Numbered from the stretch's first letter, positions 42,696 to 54,117 are shown. The stretch is DNA of 64,000 bases from Pseudomonas sp. 6D_7.1_Bac1 (GCF_025465945.1 NZ_JANLNW010000011.1:1-64000); one strand, 5' to 3'. Program-made: numbers and translations. The notes: generated by a model not told the origin, from the sequence alone.

Positions 42696-43820
42696 TTACA
42701 GATCGCCGAAGAAGCGCTTCACGCCTTCGAACCAACCGGTGGTTTTCGGCGAGTGACTGTTGTCGTCTGCCAACGAGCTGCGGAACTCTTCCAGCAACTC
42801 GCGCTGACGACGCCCCAGATTAACCGGAGTCTCGACCGCCACACGACACATCAGGTCGCCTGCTCCACCGCCACGAACCGGCGCAACGCCTTTGCCACGC
42901 ACCCGGAACTGCTTGCCGGTCTGCGTGCCTTCAGGAATCTTCAGCTTGACCCGACCATCAAGGGTCGGAATCTCCAGCTCGCCGCCCAGCGCCGCATCAA
43001 CGAAGCTGATGGGTACTTCGCAGAACAGATGCTTGCCGTCACGTTGGAAGATCGCGTGCTCGCGCACGTTGATCACCACGTAGAGGTCGCCAGTCGGCCC
43101 ACCTTGAGTACCCGCCTCGCCTTCGCCCGACAGACGAATGCGGTCGCCGGTATCAACGCCAGCCGGCACCTTCACCGACAGAGTCTTGTACTCTTCGACA
43201 CGGCCTTCGCCGTTGCAGGAGCTGCACGGGTCGGCAATGATCTTGCCCTGGCCATGGCAACGCGGGCAGGTTTGCTGCACCGAGAAGAAGCCTTGCTGCA
43301 TGCGTACCTGACCGATACCACCGCAGGTTGGGCAAGTAATCGGAGAAGAGCCTTTTTTGGCACCCGAGCCGTCGCACGGCTTGCAGTTGACCAGTGTCGG
43401 AACACGGATATTCACGGTTGTACCGCGCACCGCTTCTTCCAGGTTCAGCTCCAGGGTGTAACGCAGATCGCTGCCGCGCTGAGCACCGCCACGGGAACCA
43501 CCACGACCGCCACCGAAGAAATCACTGAACACATCACCGAAGATATCGGAGAAGTTCTGACCACCAAAACCGGCACCGCCGCCACCCATGCTTGGGTCGA
43601 CACCGGCATGACCGTACTGGTCGTACGCCGCGCGCTTGCTGGAATCGGACAGCACTTCGTAGGCCTCGTTGGCCTCTTTGAATTTTTCTTCCGACGCTTT
43701 GTCGTCAGGATTACGGTCCGGGTGGTGCTTCATCGCCAAGCGACGGTAGGCCTTTTTCAGGTCCGCTTCGCTTGTGCCACGCTCGACACCCAACACTTCG
43801 TAATAGTCACGCTTTGCCAT
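42696..43820 (-). CDS. dnaJ: Chaperone protein DnaJ
   Basis: Co-chaperone that stimulates the DnaK ATPase and delivers unfolded proteins. The 374-residue type I Hsp40 has a J domain (HPD in [10 protein letters not shown]), a Gly/Phe-rich linker ([20 protein letters not shown]), four CxxCxGxG zinc repeats ([32 protein letters not shown]), and C-terminal substrate-binding domains. ATG at 43820 ([11 protein letters not shown]); the open frame extends 30 codons upstream without family similarity. Downstream of dnaK. Confidence 0.97.
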   Translation of the reverse strand: MAKRDYYEVLGVERGTSEADLKKAYRRLAMKHHPDRNPDDKASEEKFKEANEAYEVLSDSSKRAAYDQYGHAGVDPSMGGGGAGFGGQNFSDIFGDVFSDFFGGGRGGSRGGAQRGSDLRYTLELNLEEAVRGTTVNIRVPTLVNCKPCDGSGAKKGSSPITCPTCGGIGQVRMQQGFFSVQQTCPRCHGQGKIIADPCSSCNGEGRVEEYKTLSVKVPAGVDTGDRIRLSGEGEAGTQGGPTGDLYVVINVREHAIFQRDGKHLFCEVPISFVDAALGGELEIPTLDGRVKLKIPEGTQTGKQFRVRGKGVAPVRGGGAGDLMCRVAVETPVNLGRRQRELLEEFRSSLADDNSHSPKTTGWFEGVKRFFGDL

Positions 43821-44139
43821 AAGTCTTTGCACTCTTAAGGACGTTCGGCAAACCCCTCCTGAGCTTCGCCAAACTCGTTGAGCCCCAATACAGGCCCGGA
43901 CCCAACTCACGTCAATTCAACGATCCTGGTCTTTGATTCGCAGCCGGAACACCGGCCTGCTGATGCGGTATTCATGAGTCGGAAAGCAGGAGCATTCCCG
44001 ACCGTACCGCCAGCATCCGAGCGATGTCGCATGCTGTAAAAATTCGTCTACTCCAGACACGCCAACGCGGGAGCAAGCTCCCGCGCGGCGACATCCTACC
44101 AGTCACCGCGCAAAGGCAGTCAACCGGCCGACCAACAAC
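43821..44139. other. dnaK-dnaJ intergenic region
   Basis: This 319-bp spacer is longer than in E. coli. It contains a lone REP palindrome 55 bp after dnaK (listed separately). I see no clear sigma-32 promoter for dnaJ and no ORF. Confidence 0.6.
44066..44085. repeat. Single REP-like palindrome after dnaK
   Basis: CGCGGGAGCAAGCTCCCGCG, a perfect 20-bp palindrome with the same core (GGGAGCAAGCTCCC) as the two REPINs but without a partner copy. It may protect the dnaK mRNA 3' end or act as a weak terminator. Confidence 0.8.
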
Positions 44140-46056
<1,917 letters not shown>

Positions 46057-46137
46057 GTTAACTCTCCCGAAACTTTGGATTTGGTTGCCGCAGTAGTGGT
46101 GGCTGACTGCGGTAGCACTTAAACGCTTGACTTCTAA

Positions 46138-46163
46138 ATGGGGGCCTTACGGCGGATTTCAAG
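46138..46163 (-). promoter_or_regulatory. Sigma-32 promoter of dnaK
   Basis: CTTGAA (46158-46163), exactly 14 nt, then CCCCAT (46138-46143): a perfect match to the heat-shock promoter. The -35 element contains the stop codon of grpE. Confidence 0.88.
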
Positions 46164-46725
46164 CCTGCTCGTCAATCGAAGGCGAAACCGGCGCCGGAGC
46201 CTTGCTGACCACGACCATGGCCGGGCGCAGCAGACGGCCGTTGAGCATGTAGCCCTTCTGGAACACCTTCAGCACGCTGTTGGGTTCCATGTCGGCGCTT
46301 TCCTGCATGGCCATCGCCTGGTGGTGTGCAGCGTTGAACGGTTCGCCTTCAGGATCGATCGCTTCCAGCTGATAACGCTTCAGGGTGTCCTGGAACATTT
46401 TCAGGGTCAGTTCGATGCCTTCACGCATCGGGCGAATGCTTTCGTCGTCCGGGTTGGACAGCTCAAGACCACGCTCCAGGCTGTCGATGATCGGCAGCAG
46501 GTCGTTGGCGAACTTCTCCAGCGCGAATTTGTGAGCTTTTTCTACATCCTGCTCGGCGCGACGGCGGACGTTCTGCAGATCGGCAGCAACACGCAAAGAC
46601 TGATCCTGCGCGCCAGCCAGTTGCTCTTCGAGCACTTGTACACGAGCCACCAGGTCTTCACCCGATGCTTCGGGAGCCTGATTGGCGTCTAGATTTTGCG
46701 TATCCAGCGTCTGTTCGTCAGCCAT
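46159..46725 (-). CDS. grpE: Nucleotide exchange factor GrpE
   Basis: Releases ADP from DnaK. The 188-residue protein has an acidic N-terminus, a long coiled-coil helix (about 25-90) and the C-terminal beta domain with the family motif [14 protein letters not shown] and [16 protein letters not shown]. It is first in the grpE-dnaK-dnaJ cluster and has its own sigma-32 promoter. ATG follows AAAGGAGAAATC. Confidence 0.96.
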   Translation of the reverse strand: MADEQTLDTQNLDANQAPEASGEDLVARVQVLEEQLAGAQDQSLRVAADLQNVRRRAEQDVEKAHKFALEKFANDLLPIIDSLERGLELSNPDDESIRPMREGIELTLKMFQDTLKRYQLEAIDPEGEPFNAAHHQAMAMQESADMEPNSVLKVFQKGYMLNGRLLRPAMVVVSKAPAPVSPSIDEQA

Positions 46726-46780
46726 AGATTTCTCCTTTCAAAATCGTGCGCGAACTCGACTCGCGCTTCTGCCCCGGTAT

Positions 46781-46806
46781 ATGGGGTCGCAAATTCAAGG
46801 TTCAAG
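46781..46806 (-). promoter_or_regulatory. Sigma-32 promoter of grpE
   Basis: CTTGAA (46801-46806), 14-nt spacer, CCCCAT (46781-46786): perfect heat-shock promoter, giving a 5' leader of about 50 nt before grpE. Confidence 0.88.
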
Positions 46807-46935
46807 GGCTGCCAGACCGCTGAACGCCATTACCCTTACAAAAACAGCTGAATTGACATTCCACCGGGTTTTAAAAAAACACCGTTACCAAGCAAATCGA
46901 GCTAAACACGGGCATTGTCAGCCAGAAACAAAACA

Positions 46936-46951
46936 CTGTATAAATAACCAG
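46936..46951. promoter_or_regulatory. LexA (SOS) box of recN
   Basis: CTGT-ATAAATAA-CCAG matches CTGT-N8-ACAG at seven of eight fixed bases, lies 24 bp before the recN ATG and would overlap its promoter. recN is a known SOS gene. Confidence 0.75.
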
Positions 46952-46975
46952 ACCTAAAGCCTGGGAGCGGCCTCT

Positions 46976-48649
46976 ATGCTGGTGCACCTGTCCGTACATA
47001 ACTACGCCATCGTTGAACATCTCGATCTGGAACTCGATCGCGGGATGAGCGTTATCACAGGGGAAACCGGCGCCGGCAAGTCGATCATGCTCGACGCCCT
47101 GGGCCTGACCCTCGGCGATCGAGCCGACAGCGGCGTGGTTCGCCCAGGCGCGGAGAAGGCCGACATCCTGGCCACATTCGACCTGGCCGATATCCCGGAA
47201 GCCAGTGCCTGGCTCGCCGAACGCGACCTCGACACTGACGGCCCGTGCATCCTGCGCCGGGTGATCACCGCCGAAGGTCGCTCGCGCGGCTACATCAATG
47301 GCAGCCCCTGCCCGCTGGGTGACCTCAAAGCCCTTGGCGAACTGCTGATCGATATCCACAGCCAGCATGAACACCAATCGTTACTGAAAACCGACACGCA
47401 CCGTCGGCTGCTCGACGAATACGCCGGCGCCACGGACCTCGCCCGCCAGGTGCAACTTGCCGCCCAGCGCTGGCGCCAGACCCGCCAGGAGCTGGAACGC
47501 CTCTCCAACTCCGGCGACGAGCAGCGTGCTCGCCACCAATTGCTCAGCTACCAACTCGAAGAGCTGGAAAACCTCGGCCTCGGCGAGAGTGAGCTGGAGC
47601 AACTGGAACAGGAACACAAAAACCTGACCAACGCCGAAACCTTGCTGGGCATTTGCCGACAAGTGGTCGAGCAGTGCAGCGAAAGCGATTCCGGCAATGT
47701 ACTGAACGCCCTGACGGCCAGCCTCAATCGCCTGTCGAGCGTGAACAATTCGGTCGGCGCCCTGGGCGAAGCGACCAACCTGCTGACCAGCGCACAGATT
47801 CAGGTGGAAGAAGCCGTTGGCGAACTGAACCGCTTTCTCGACCACTTCGATGCCGATCCGGCACGCCTCCAGCAACTCGAAGAACGCCTGGACACGATCT
47901 ATACCCTGGCGCGCAAACACCGGATCCAGCCCACCGAAGTCGCAGAGCTTCAGCAAAGGCTTCTGGACGAGATCGAAACACTGAATGCCAACGACGAGTC
48001 CATCGAGCGCCTGAGCGAAGAGCTGGGTGCATTCGCCCGGCACTATCAGGAAAAAGCCCGAGAGCTGAGCGATCTGCGCCATCAAGCCTCGAGCAGCCTG
48101 GCCAATGCCGTCGAACAGGAAATTCAACGCTTGGGCATGCCCGGCGGCCGCTTCACCATCGAACTACGCCCCAACACCAGCGCCGAATTACTGCCCAACG
48201 GCCTTGAACAGGTGGAACTGCTGGTCAGTGCCAACCCAGGGCAACCGCTCAAGGCATTGGCCAAAGTCGCATCGGGTGGTGAGCTCTCACGGATAAGCCT
48301 GGCCATCCAGGTGATCACCGCACAAACCTCGCGAGTACCGACACTGGTGTTCGACGAAGTGGACGTGGGCATTGGCGGCCCGACGGCGGAAATTGTCGGC
48401 CAGCTCTTGCGCCGCCTCGGGGAGCGCGGGCAAGTGCTGACCGTCACGCACTTGCCGCAAGTGGCCTCTCAGGGCCATCAACATCTATTTGTCCACAAGG
48501 TGCGCGGTGACGATGCCACGCATACCGCCGTGTCCAAACTGAGTAAAAATGAGCGGATTGAAGAAGTCGCGCGAATGCTGGGAGGGATCGACCTGACCAA
48601 GGAGTCCCTGGCCCACGCCAGGAAAATGGTCGTGACGGCAAAAATTTAA
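46976..48649 (+). CDS. recN: DNA repair protein RecN
   Basis: SMC-like ATPase in double-strand break repair. The 557-residue protein has Walker A GETGAGKS near residue 30, two long coiled-coil arms (about 150-210 and 270-370), the ABC signature SGGELSR near 445 and Walker B LVFDEVDVGIGG near 465. Length matches E. coli RecN (553). ATG follows GGGAGCGG. Divergent from grpE, convergent with fur. Confidence 0.97.
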   Translation: MLVHLSVHNYAIVEHLDLELDRGMSVITGETGAGKSIMLDALGLTLGDRADSGVVRPGAEKADILATFDLADIPEASAWLAERDLDTDGPCILRRVITAEGRSRGYINGSPCPLGDLKALGELLIDIHSQHEHQSLLKTDTHRRLLDEYAGATDLARQVQLAAQRWRQTRQELERLSNSGDEQRARHQLLSYQLEELENLGLGESELEQLEQEHKNLTNAETLLGICRQVVEQCSESDSGNVLNALTASLNRLSSVNNSVGALGEATNLLTSAQIQVEEAVGELNRFLDHFDADPARLQQLEERLDTIYTLARKHRIQPTEVAELQQRLLDEIETLNANDESIERLSEELGAFARHYQEKARELSDLRHQASSSLANAVEQEIQRLGMPGGRFTIELRPNTSAELLPNGLEQVELLVSANPGQPLKALAKVASGGELSRISLAIQVITAQTSRVPTLVFDEVDVGIGGPTAEIVGQLLRRLGERGQVLTVTHLPQVASQGHQHLFVHKVRGDDATHTAVSKLSKNERIEEVARMLGGIDLTKESLAHARKMVVTAKI

Positions 48650-48664
48650 GTACGCCAGACAGCA

Positions 48665-48697
48665 CGAAGGCGACCCTTGGGTCGCCTTCGTTCGTTT
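48665..48697. terminator. Terminator between recN and fur
   Basis: A perfect 12-bp stem (CGAAGGCGACCC-tt-GGGTCGCCTTCG) followed by TTCGTTT on the plus strand, 15 nt past recN. Probably serves recN. Confidence 0.8.
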
Positions 48698-48725
48698 CGC
48701 GGACTAAAAAATCCGCGCGACATGC

Positions 48726-49130
48726 TTACTTTTTCTTGCGCACGTACAGCACCAGGTTGTGATCCACCAACTCGAAGCCGTGCTTCTCGACGATCGCCTT
48801 CTGAAGCTTTTCGATTTCTTCCTCGAAGAATTCGATCACTTCACCGTTCTCCACGTTAACCATATGGTCGTGGTGACCACCGTCAGCCAGTTCGAAGACC
48901 GCGTGGCCGCCGTCGAAATTGTGGCGGACCACCAGACCAGCCGCTTCGAATTGGGTCAGTACACGGTAAACCGTGGCCAGACCGACATCCTCGCCAGCTT
49001 CCATCAGCGCCTTGTAAACATCTTCAGCACTCATGTGACGCTGCTCGGCGGAATCGAGCATTTGCAGAATTTTGACCCGTGGCAGGGTCACTTTAAGGCC
49101 GGCTTTGCGTAGTTCGCTATTTTCAACCAT
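48726..49130 (-). CDS. fur: Ferric uptake regulator Fur
   Basis: Iron-dependent global repressor. The 134-residue dimeric protein has a winged-helix N-terminus (LRKAGLKVTLPRVKILQML) and a metal-binding C-terminus with HHDHMVNVENGEVIEF. As in other pseudomonads it lacks the CxxC zinc motifs of E. coli Fur; the only thiol-free DGGHHDHM region and EKHGFELVDHNL supply His ligands. It is divergent from bamE across 97 bp, an arrangement conserved in Pseudomonas. Confidence 0.97.
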   Translation of the reverse strand: MVENSELRKAGLKVTLPRVKILQMLDSAEQRHMSAEDVYKALMEAGEDVGLATVYRVLTQFEAAGLVVRHNFDGGHAVFELADGGHHDHMVNVENGEVIEFFEEEIEKLQKAIVEKHGFELVDHNLVLYVRKKK

Positions 49131-49227
49131 GGTCAGCTTTCTCGCGATGCTGCTTCGCAGCTTCTCTTAATGCGGGTATGATCGGCGTTTACGTTGTCCC
49201 AGCCAAGATAGTGGAAGTCGCCCACCG

Positions 49228-49755
49228 ATGCAAAACACCAAGCTCCTGCTAACCAGTTTCACCCTCGTGGGACTGCTCGCACTCGCCGGTTGTTCATTCC
49301 CCGGGGTTTACAAAATCGACATCCAGCAGGGCAATGTCGTCACGCAGAACATGATAGACCAGTTACGCCCGGGAATGACCCGCCGGCAAGTACGGTTTAT
49401 CATGGGTAACCCTCTGCTGACCGACACGTTCCATGCCGATCGCTGGGATTACCTGTATAGCCTGCAACCTGGCGGCGGTGAACGCCAGCAGGAACGCATC
49501 AGCGTTATCTTCAACGCTAATGACCAGCTTGTCAGCCTGTCAGGTGATTTCATGCCTGGCGTGAGCCGTGACGAAGCCCTTCTTGGCAAGGACAGCGGCA
49601 CGACCGTGACCGCCCCTGCTGAAAATGCCGAGAAGCCGAAGCCAGAAAAACCGGTAAAACCAGGTTCGCTGCTGGATCAAATCCAGAAGGACGTCGACAA
49701 CGTCAAAACTGTCCCGGTCCCGACGCCAGCACCGCTGGACACAGCGCCGCAATAA
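49228..49755 (+). CDS. bamE: Outer membrane assembly lipoprotein BamE (OmlA)
   Basis: Outer-membrane lipoprotein of the BamA complex for beta-barrel insertion. The 175-residue precursor has a lipobox LALAGC with lipid-anchored Cys22. The family core is [21 protein letters not shown], then [20 protein letters not shown]. It has a Pro/Lys-rich C-terminal tail ([12 protein letters not shown]) absent from the shorter E. coli protein (113 residues) but usual in Pseudomonas. Divergent from fur. Confidence 0.95.
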   Translation: MQNTKLLLTSFTLVGLLALAGCSFPGVYKIDIQQGNVVTQNMIDQLRPGMTRRQVRFIMGNPLLTDTFHADRWDYLYSLQPGGGERQQERISVIFNANDQLVSLSGDFMPGVSRDEALLGKDSGTTVTAPAENAEKPKPEKPVKPGSLLDQIQKDVDNVKTVPVPTPAPLDTAPQ

Positions 49756-49763
49756 ATTGCGGC

Positions 49764-49800
49764 ATAACAAAAAGCCCGGCATGTCCGGGCTTTTTGTTAT
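49764..49800. terminator. Bidirectional terminator, bamE / rnfH
   Basis: ATAACAAAAAGCCCGG-catg-CCGGGCTTTTTGTTAT: a perfect stem with A- and T-tracts on both sides, between convergent genes. Confidence 0.95.
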
Positions 49801-49815
49801 CTGTCGCTTGGCAGT

Positions 49816-50133
49816 CTACTGATCCCGGGCCTTGGCCTGCTCGGCAGCCTTGGCCGCACGCAACCGGCGGACTTCTTTTGGATCCGCCAGCAACGCTCGA
49901 TAAATTTCGATTCGGTCACCGGCCTGAACCTGACGGCTCTGGGGATCGGCAATAACCTTGCCGAAAATCCCCACAGGGCACGTCGCCAGATCCAACTCGG
50001 GGAACTGCTCGGCGATGCCTGATTCGGCCAGCGCCGCTCGTAACGTAGTACCCACAGGCACCGTCACCTTGAGCAGCAACTGGCGATCGACGGCGGCATA
50101 CACCACCTCGACTTCAATCACCGACTCAACCAT
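49816..50133 (-). CDS. rnfH: RnfH family ubiquitin-like protein
   Basis: A 105-residue beta-grasp protein of the RnfH family (UPF0125). Core: EVEVVYAAVDRQLLLKVTVP and the conserved VGIFGKV and GDRIEIYRALLADPKEVRR. A basic Ala-rich tail follows. ATG at 50133 overlaps the end of ratA by 8 bp, so the two are coupled; the pair recalls ratA-ratB of E. coli. Function unclear. Confidence 0.9.
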   Translation of the reverse strand: MVESVIEVEVVYAAVDRQLLLKVTVPVGTTLRAALAESGIAEQFPELDLATCPVGIFGKVIADPQSRQVQAGDRIEIYRALLADPKEVRRLRAAKAAEQAKARDQ

Positions 50134-50560
50134 GCAACTGCTTGGCGCGTTGACAGAACGCGTCCACCAGCGTGTTGGCTGCCTGATTGAACAGCGGACC
50201 CAGCGTCGCCCGGACAATCGGCCCTGCATAGTCGAACGACAGGTCCAGGCTGATCTTGCAGGCCTTCTCGCCCAACGGTTTGAAGACCCAGACACCATGC
50301 AGATGATTGAATGGACCCTCTTCGAGGTTCATCTCGATCGAATGCCCAGGCACCAGCGTATTGCGCGTCACGAAATGCTGGCTTAACCCGGCCTTGGCCA
50401 CCCCCACACTAGCGCGCATTTGCGCGGCTGAGCTTTCCAGGACTTCGGCCTCGGAACACCAGGGCAAGAATTCCGGATAGCGCGCCACGTCATTGACCAG
50501 GTCATAGAGCGCTTGCGCGGGATACGGCAGCAGAGCCGAACGTTGAATATGTGTCGTCAT
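50126..50560 (-). CDS. ratA: RatA-type START-domain protein
   Basis: A 144-residue START/polyketide-cyclase fold protein homologous to E. coli RatA (and mitochondrial Coq10). RatA was described as an inhibitor of 70S formation, whereas the Coq10 likeness suggests ubiquinone handling; which applies here is open. Motifs: [28 protein letters not shown] and the C-terminal [17 protein letters not shown]. Start MTTHIQ at 50560. Conserved next to rnfH and divergent from smpB. Confidence 0.92.
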   Translation of the reverse strand: MTTHIQRSALLPYPAQALYDLVNDVARYPEFLPWCSEAEVLESSAAQMRASVGVAKAGLSQHFVTRNTLVPGHSIEMNLEEGPFNHLHGVWVFKPLGEKACKISLDLSFDYAGPIVRATLGPLFNQAANTLVDAFCQRAKQLHG

Positions 50561-50567
50561 GTCAGCG

Positions 50568-50660
50568 TTACTTCCACAGCTGGGCGGCAAAAACTACAAG
50601 AATGCCGATGGGCGCCACATAGCGCATCAAAAACAAAATCAGGGTAAACAATGGGCGCAT
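50568..50660 (-). CDS. 30-residue hydrophobic ORF between smpB and ratA
   Basis: A 30-codon frame (begins [20 protein letters not shown]) that ends 7 nt before ratA. It is almost entirely a single membrane helix and resembles the last helix of sodium:neurotransmitter-symporter family transporters (LxRYVAPIxIxxVF). It has no good ribosome-binding site. It may be the relic of a deleted transporter gene or a genuine mini-protein. Low certainty. Confidence 0.4.
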   Translation of the reverse strand: MRPLFTLILFLMRYVAPIGILVVFAAQLWK

Positions 50661-50726
50661 TGTCCGGGATTCACTCAATGCGCTCAAGCACGCAGGTTCA
50701 CCGTAGCCGACTCGCGCGCAACTCCC

Positions 50727-50732
50727 TATAAT
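50727..50732 (+). promoter_or_regulatory. -10 element of smpB
   Basis: Perfect TATAAT ending only 9 bp before the smpB ATG. Transcription would start at about 50739, giving almost no 5' untranslated leader. No strong -35 at 17 bp. Confidence 0.55.
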
Positions 50733-50741
50733 GCCGCCCCT

Positions 50742-51224
50742 ATGGCTAAACAGAAGAAACACCCCGAAGGGACCATCGCGCAAAATAAAAAGGCGCGACA
50801 CGATTACTTCATCGAACACCGGTTCGAGGCTGGCATGGTCCTGGCCGGCTGGGAAGTAAAGAGTCTGCGTGCAGGCAAGGCACAACTGGTCGACAGTTAT
50901 GTGCTGCTCAAGGATGGCGAGGCCTGGCTGCTCGGCAGCCATATCACTCCGCTGACCACCGCCAGCACCCACGTCATCGCCGACCCGACGCGCACGCGCA
51001 AACTGCTGCTCAACCAGCGTGAGCTGGAGAAGCTGTTTGCCGCCGTGCAACAGAAGGGTTATGCCTGCGTCTGCCTGTCGTTGTACTGGAGCAAGCACTT
51101 GATCAAGTGCGAGATCGCTCTGGGCAAGGGCAAGAAGGAATACGACAAGCGTGATACCGAGCGCGAGCGCGACGCCGGTCGCGAGTTGCAGCGAGCGGTG
51201 CGGAACAAGGGTAAGGAAGACTAA
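50742..51224 (+). CDS. smpB: SsrA-binding protein SmpB
   Basis: Binds tmRNA and brings it to stalled ribosomes. The 160-residue OB-fold protein has the family core [20 protein letters not shown] and [11 protein letters not shown], then the C-terminal basic helix [17 protein letters not shown]. Start ATG at 50742; there is no Shine-Dalgarno sequence and a TATAAT lies just upstream, suggesting a (nearly) leaderless mRNA. Its RNA partner ssrA is about 9 kb away at 60575. Confidence 0.97.
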   Translation: MAKQKKHPEGTIAQNKKARHDYFIEHRFEAGMVLAGWEVKSLRAGKAQLVDSYVLLKDGEAWLLGSHITPLTTASTHVIADPTRTRKLLLNQRELEKLFAAVQQKGYACVCLSLYWSKHLIKCEIALGKGKKEYDKRDTERERDAGRELQRAVRNKGKED

Positions 51225-51250
51225 TCTTCCAGCCTCAGCGCGTTTTTTTT

Positions 51251-51379
51251 GTGGCGAGGGAGCTTGCTCCCGCTCGACTGCGAAGCAGTCGTATCCGAAA
51301 AACACATTCTGTTTGTGAGACTGTAATGACCGGTTTGAGGGCCGCTTCGCGCCCCAGCGGGAGCAAGCTCCCTCGCCAC
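51251..51379. repeat. Second REPIN
   Basis: Inverted REP copies at 51251-51274 and 51356-51379 with the same 24-bp arms as the REPIN at 9891, but a different 81-bp interior that includes the hairpin GACTGCGAAGCAGTC. It sits between convergent smpB and lldR. Confidence 0.93.
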
Positions 51380-51399
51380 ATTGAATCCCATTCACACAG

Positions 51400-52167
51400 T
51401 TACATCCCCTTGCGCCGCTCCGCCCGGGCCATGCGCTGCACTTCCTGACGCACTTCTTCGAGCACTTCCTGCACATACAGAATGTGTCGGCTGGAGATTT
51501 CTCGCGCCTGCTCGGCGTGCCCTTCGACAATCGCCTGATACAAATCCCGGTGCTGACTGATCAGCATATCGCGGGTTTCGGCGCGCTGTTTGTACATGCC
51601 ACCGATGTTGGTCACCACGTTGCGCTTGAGCAGATCGAACAGCCCGCGAATGGTGTGCAGCAAGACTGCGTTGTGGCTGGCCTCGGCAATAGCCAGGTGA
51701 AACTCCGCATCCGCCGCGCCCTCTTCCGCCCGACTCACTTCATCATGGCGTGCATAGCAGTCCTGCAACTCTTCGAATGCTGCCGTCAGTCGCTCGCGGT
51801 CAACATCCGTCGCACGCAACGCCGCGTAATAGGCGCAGGACGCTTCCAGCGTATGGCGAAACTCCAACAGATCACGCTGGGCTTCGGGGTTACTTTCCAG
51901 CAGGTGCAGCAGCGGATCACTGAACGTTGAACCTAGCGACTCAACCACATAGTTGCCGCCACCCTGGCGACTGACCAGCAGCCCCTTGGCCGCCAGTTTC
52001 TGGATCGCCTCACGCAATGAAGGGCGCGACACACCGAACTGCTCGGCCAAGGCGCGCTCTGCCGGCAGTCGCTCACCGGACTTCAGCGTGCCCTCAAGGA
52101 TCATCCCCTCGAGCTGCTCGACAATATCGTCAGACAAACGGCGCTGACGAATCTGATCAAACCCCAT
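51400..52167 (-). CDS. lldR: FadR/GntR-type lactate regulator LldR
   Basis: Repressor of lactate-utilisation genes. The 255-residue protein has a GntR winged helix (ERLPAERALAEQFGVSRPSL, residues about 32-52) and a helical FCD effector domain with probable metal and ligand residues (Asp/His near 110-220). It is divergent from lldP with the LldR palindrome between. In P. aeruginosa LldR responds to both lactate isomers. Ends REPIN-adjacent. Confidence 0.93.
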   Translation of the reverse strand: MGFDQIRQRRLSDDIVEQLEGMILEGTLKSGERLPAERALAEQFGVSRPSLREAIQKLAAKGLLVSRQGGGNYVVESLGSTFSDPLLHLLESNPEAQRDLLEFRHTLEASCAYYAALRATDVDRERLTAAFEELQDCYARHDEVSRAEEGAADAEFHLAIAEASHNAVLLHTIRGLFDLLKRNVVTNIGGMYKQRAETRDMLISQHRDLYQAIVEGHAEQAREISSRHILYVQEVLEEVRQEVQRMARAERRKGM

Positions 52168-52312
52168 AACTCATTCTCCACGATCCCGACGGCTCGCCGG
52201 GCTCTCTATTCTGGCCTATTGGCGTCGCGCCAGCACCTACCAGACAGCGTTTGATCGAACAGATCAGATGACCGCTACACCGCTCATTCGACCAAAGTTT
52301 CAGGGCGGCAAA

Positions 52313-52342
52313 TTGACACACCACACCCAAGGCTTTTACCCT
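52313..52342 (+). promoter_or_regulatory. Probable sigma-70 promoter of lldP
   Basis: TTGACA at 52313-52318, 18-bp spacer and TACCCT at 52337-52342. A start near 52349 puts the LldR palindrome just downstream, where bound repressor would block transcription. Confidence 0.55.
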
Positions 52343-52359
52343 AGCCGACAGCGATTGTA

Positions 52360-52376
52360 AATTGGTATTACCAATT
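52360..52376. promoter_or_regulatory. LldR operator
   Basis: AATTGGTAtTACCAATT: a perfect 17-bp palindrome with the TTGGT/ACCAA half-sites of FadR-type LldR proteins, between lldR and lldP. Confidence 0.88.
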
Positions 52377-52428
52377 ATCCAAGAACGCTGACCAGTGCCT
52401 GACCAACAACAATTAGGGGCCACCCCAT

Positions 52429-54117
52429 ATGCAAACCTGGCAACAGCTTTACAGCCCGCTCGGCAGTCTCGGCTTGTCCGCGCTCGCGGCCGTTATCCCC
52501 ATCGTATTTTTCTTTCTGGCTCTGGCCGTGTTCCGTCTCAAAGGACACGTCGCCGGCAGCATCACCCTGGCCTTGTCGATTCTAGTGGCGATCTTTGCCT
52601 TCCAAATGCCTGTCGACATGGCCTTCGCCGCGGCTGGCTATGGATTCGCCTACGGACTGTGGCCGATTGCCTGGATCATCGTGGCCGCGGTGTTCCTCTA
52701 CAAACTGACGGTCAAGAGCGGCCAGTTCGAAGTGATCCGCAGCTCGGTGCTGTCGATTACTGACGACCAACGCCTGCAAGTGCTGCTGATCGGTTTCTGC
52801 TTCGGTGCGTTCCTGGAAGGTGCCGCCGGCTTCGGCGCGCCCGTAGCGATTACCGCTGCGCTGCTGGTAGGACTGGGTTTCAACCCGCTGTATGCCGCCG
52901 GCCTGTGCCTGATTGCCAATACCGCGCCAGTCGCCTTCGGCGCACTGGGGATTCCGATCATCGTCGCCGGGCAAGTAACCGGCATCGATCCCTTCAAGAT
53001 CGGCGCCATGGCGGGTCGCCAACTGCCGCTGCTGTCGGTGTTCGTGCCGTTCTGGCTGGTGTTCATGATGGACGGCCTGCGCGGCGTCAAGGAAACCTGG
53101 CCGGCAGCATTGGTGGCGGGCGCAAGCTTTGCCGTGACCCAGTTCTTCACCTCGAACTTCATCGGCCCCGAGCTGCCGGACATCACCTCGGCACTGGTCA
53201 GCCTGGTCTCCCTGACCCTGTTCCTCAAGGTCTGGCAGCCCAAGCGTTCGTTCGCCGAAGCGACCGCCAGCGTCGGTGCCGCAACCGTAAGAAGCGCCGG
53301 AGGTTTCGGCCAACCGCGTACGACCCAGCCTTCGCCGTACCGCCTGGGCGAGATCTTCAAGGCCTGGTCGCCGTTCCTGATCCTCACCGCGCTGGTCACC
53401 CTCTGGACCCTCAAGCCCTTCAAGGCGATGTTCGCCGCCGGCGGTTCGATGTACAGCTGGGTGTTCAACTTCGCCATCCCGCACCTTGACCAACTGGTGA
53501 TCAAGACCGCCCCGATCGTAGCCGCCCCGACCGCCATTCCTGCGGTGTTCAAATTCGACCCGATTTCGGCGACCGGCACGGCGATTTTCTTCTCCGCGCT
53601 GATCTCGATGCTGATCCTGAAGATCAACGTTAAAACTGGTCTTACCACTTTGAAAGAGACCTTCTACGAACTGCGCTGGCCTATTCTGTCGATCGGCATG
53701 GTGCTGGCCTTCGCCTTCGTCACCAACTATTCGGGTATGTCGTCGACCATGGCCCTGGTACTGGCAGCCACCGGTGCAGCCTTCCCGTTCTTCTCGCCAT
53801 TCCTCGGTTGGCTGGGCGTGTTTCTGACCGGCTCGGACACGTCGTCCAACGCGCTGTTCAGTTCGCTGCAAGCCACCACCGCACATCAGATCGGCGTCAA
53901 CGACGTGCTGTTGGTGGCAGCGAACACCAGCGGTGGCGTGACCGGCAAAATGATCTCGCCACAGTCGATTGCCGTGGCCTGCGCCGCGACCGGCCTGGTG
54001 GGCAAGGAGTCCGATCTGTTCCGCTTCACCCTCAAGCACAGCCTATTCTTTGCCACTATCGTCGGCCTGATCACGCTGGCCCAGGCCTACTGGTTTACCG
54101 GCATGCTGGTGCACTAA
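52429..54117 (+). CDS. lldP: L-lactate permease
   Basis: Inner-membrane lactate importer of the LctP family (proton symport), 562 residues with about 12-14 helices. Family segments: [20 protein letters not shown], and the C-terminal [16 protein letters not shown] and [17 protein letters not shown]. First gene of the operon lldP-lutABC-dehydrogenase, 156 bp before lutA. Controlled by the LldR site in front of it. Confidence 0.97.
   Translation: MQTWQQLYSPLGSLGLSALAAVIPIVFFFLALAVFRLKGHVAGSITLALSILVAIFAFQMPVDMAFAAAGYGFAYGLWPIAWIIVAAVFLYKLTVKSGQFEVIRSSVLSITDDQRLQVLLIGFCFGAFLEGAAGFGAPVAITAALLVGLGFNPLYAAGLCLIANTAPVAFGALGIPIIVAGQVTGIDPFKIGAMAGRQLPLLSVFVPFWLVFMMDGLRGVKETWPAALVAGASFAVTQFFTSNFIGPELPDITSALVSLVSLTLFLKVWQPKRSFAEATASVGAATVRSAGGFGQPRTTQPSPYRLGEIFKAWSPFLILTALVTLWTLKPFKAMFAAGGSMYSWVFNFAIPHLDQLVIKTAPIVAAPTAIPAVFKFDPISATGTAIFFSALISMLILKINVKTGLTTLKETFYELRWPILSIGMVLAFAFVTNYSGMSSTMALVLAATGAAFPFFSPFLGWLGVFLTGSDTSSNALFSSLQATTAHQIGVNDVLLVAANTSGGVTGKMISPQSIAVACAATGLVGKESDLFRFTLKHSLFFATIVGLITLAQAYWFTGMLVH

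Noticed and set aside
50661..51530. A 320-codon minus-strand frame covering smpB, ending in the 30-residue hydrophobic ORF
   Set aside because: Its upstream part is the antisense of smpB and a REPIN; only the last 30 codons look protein-like.
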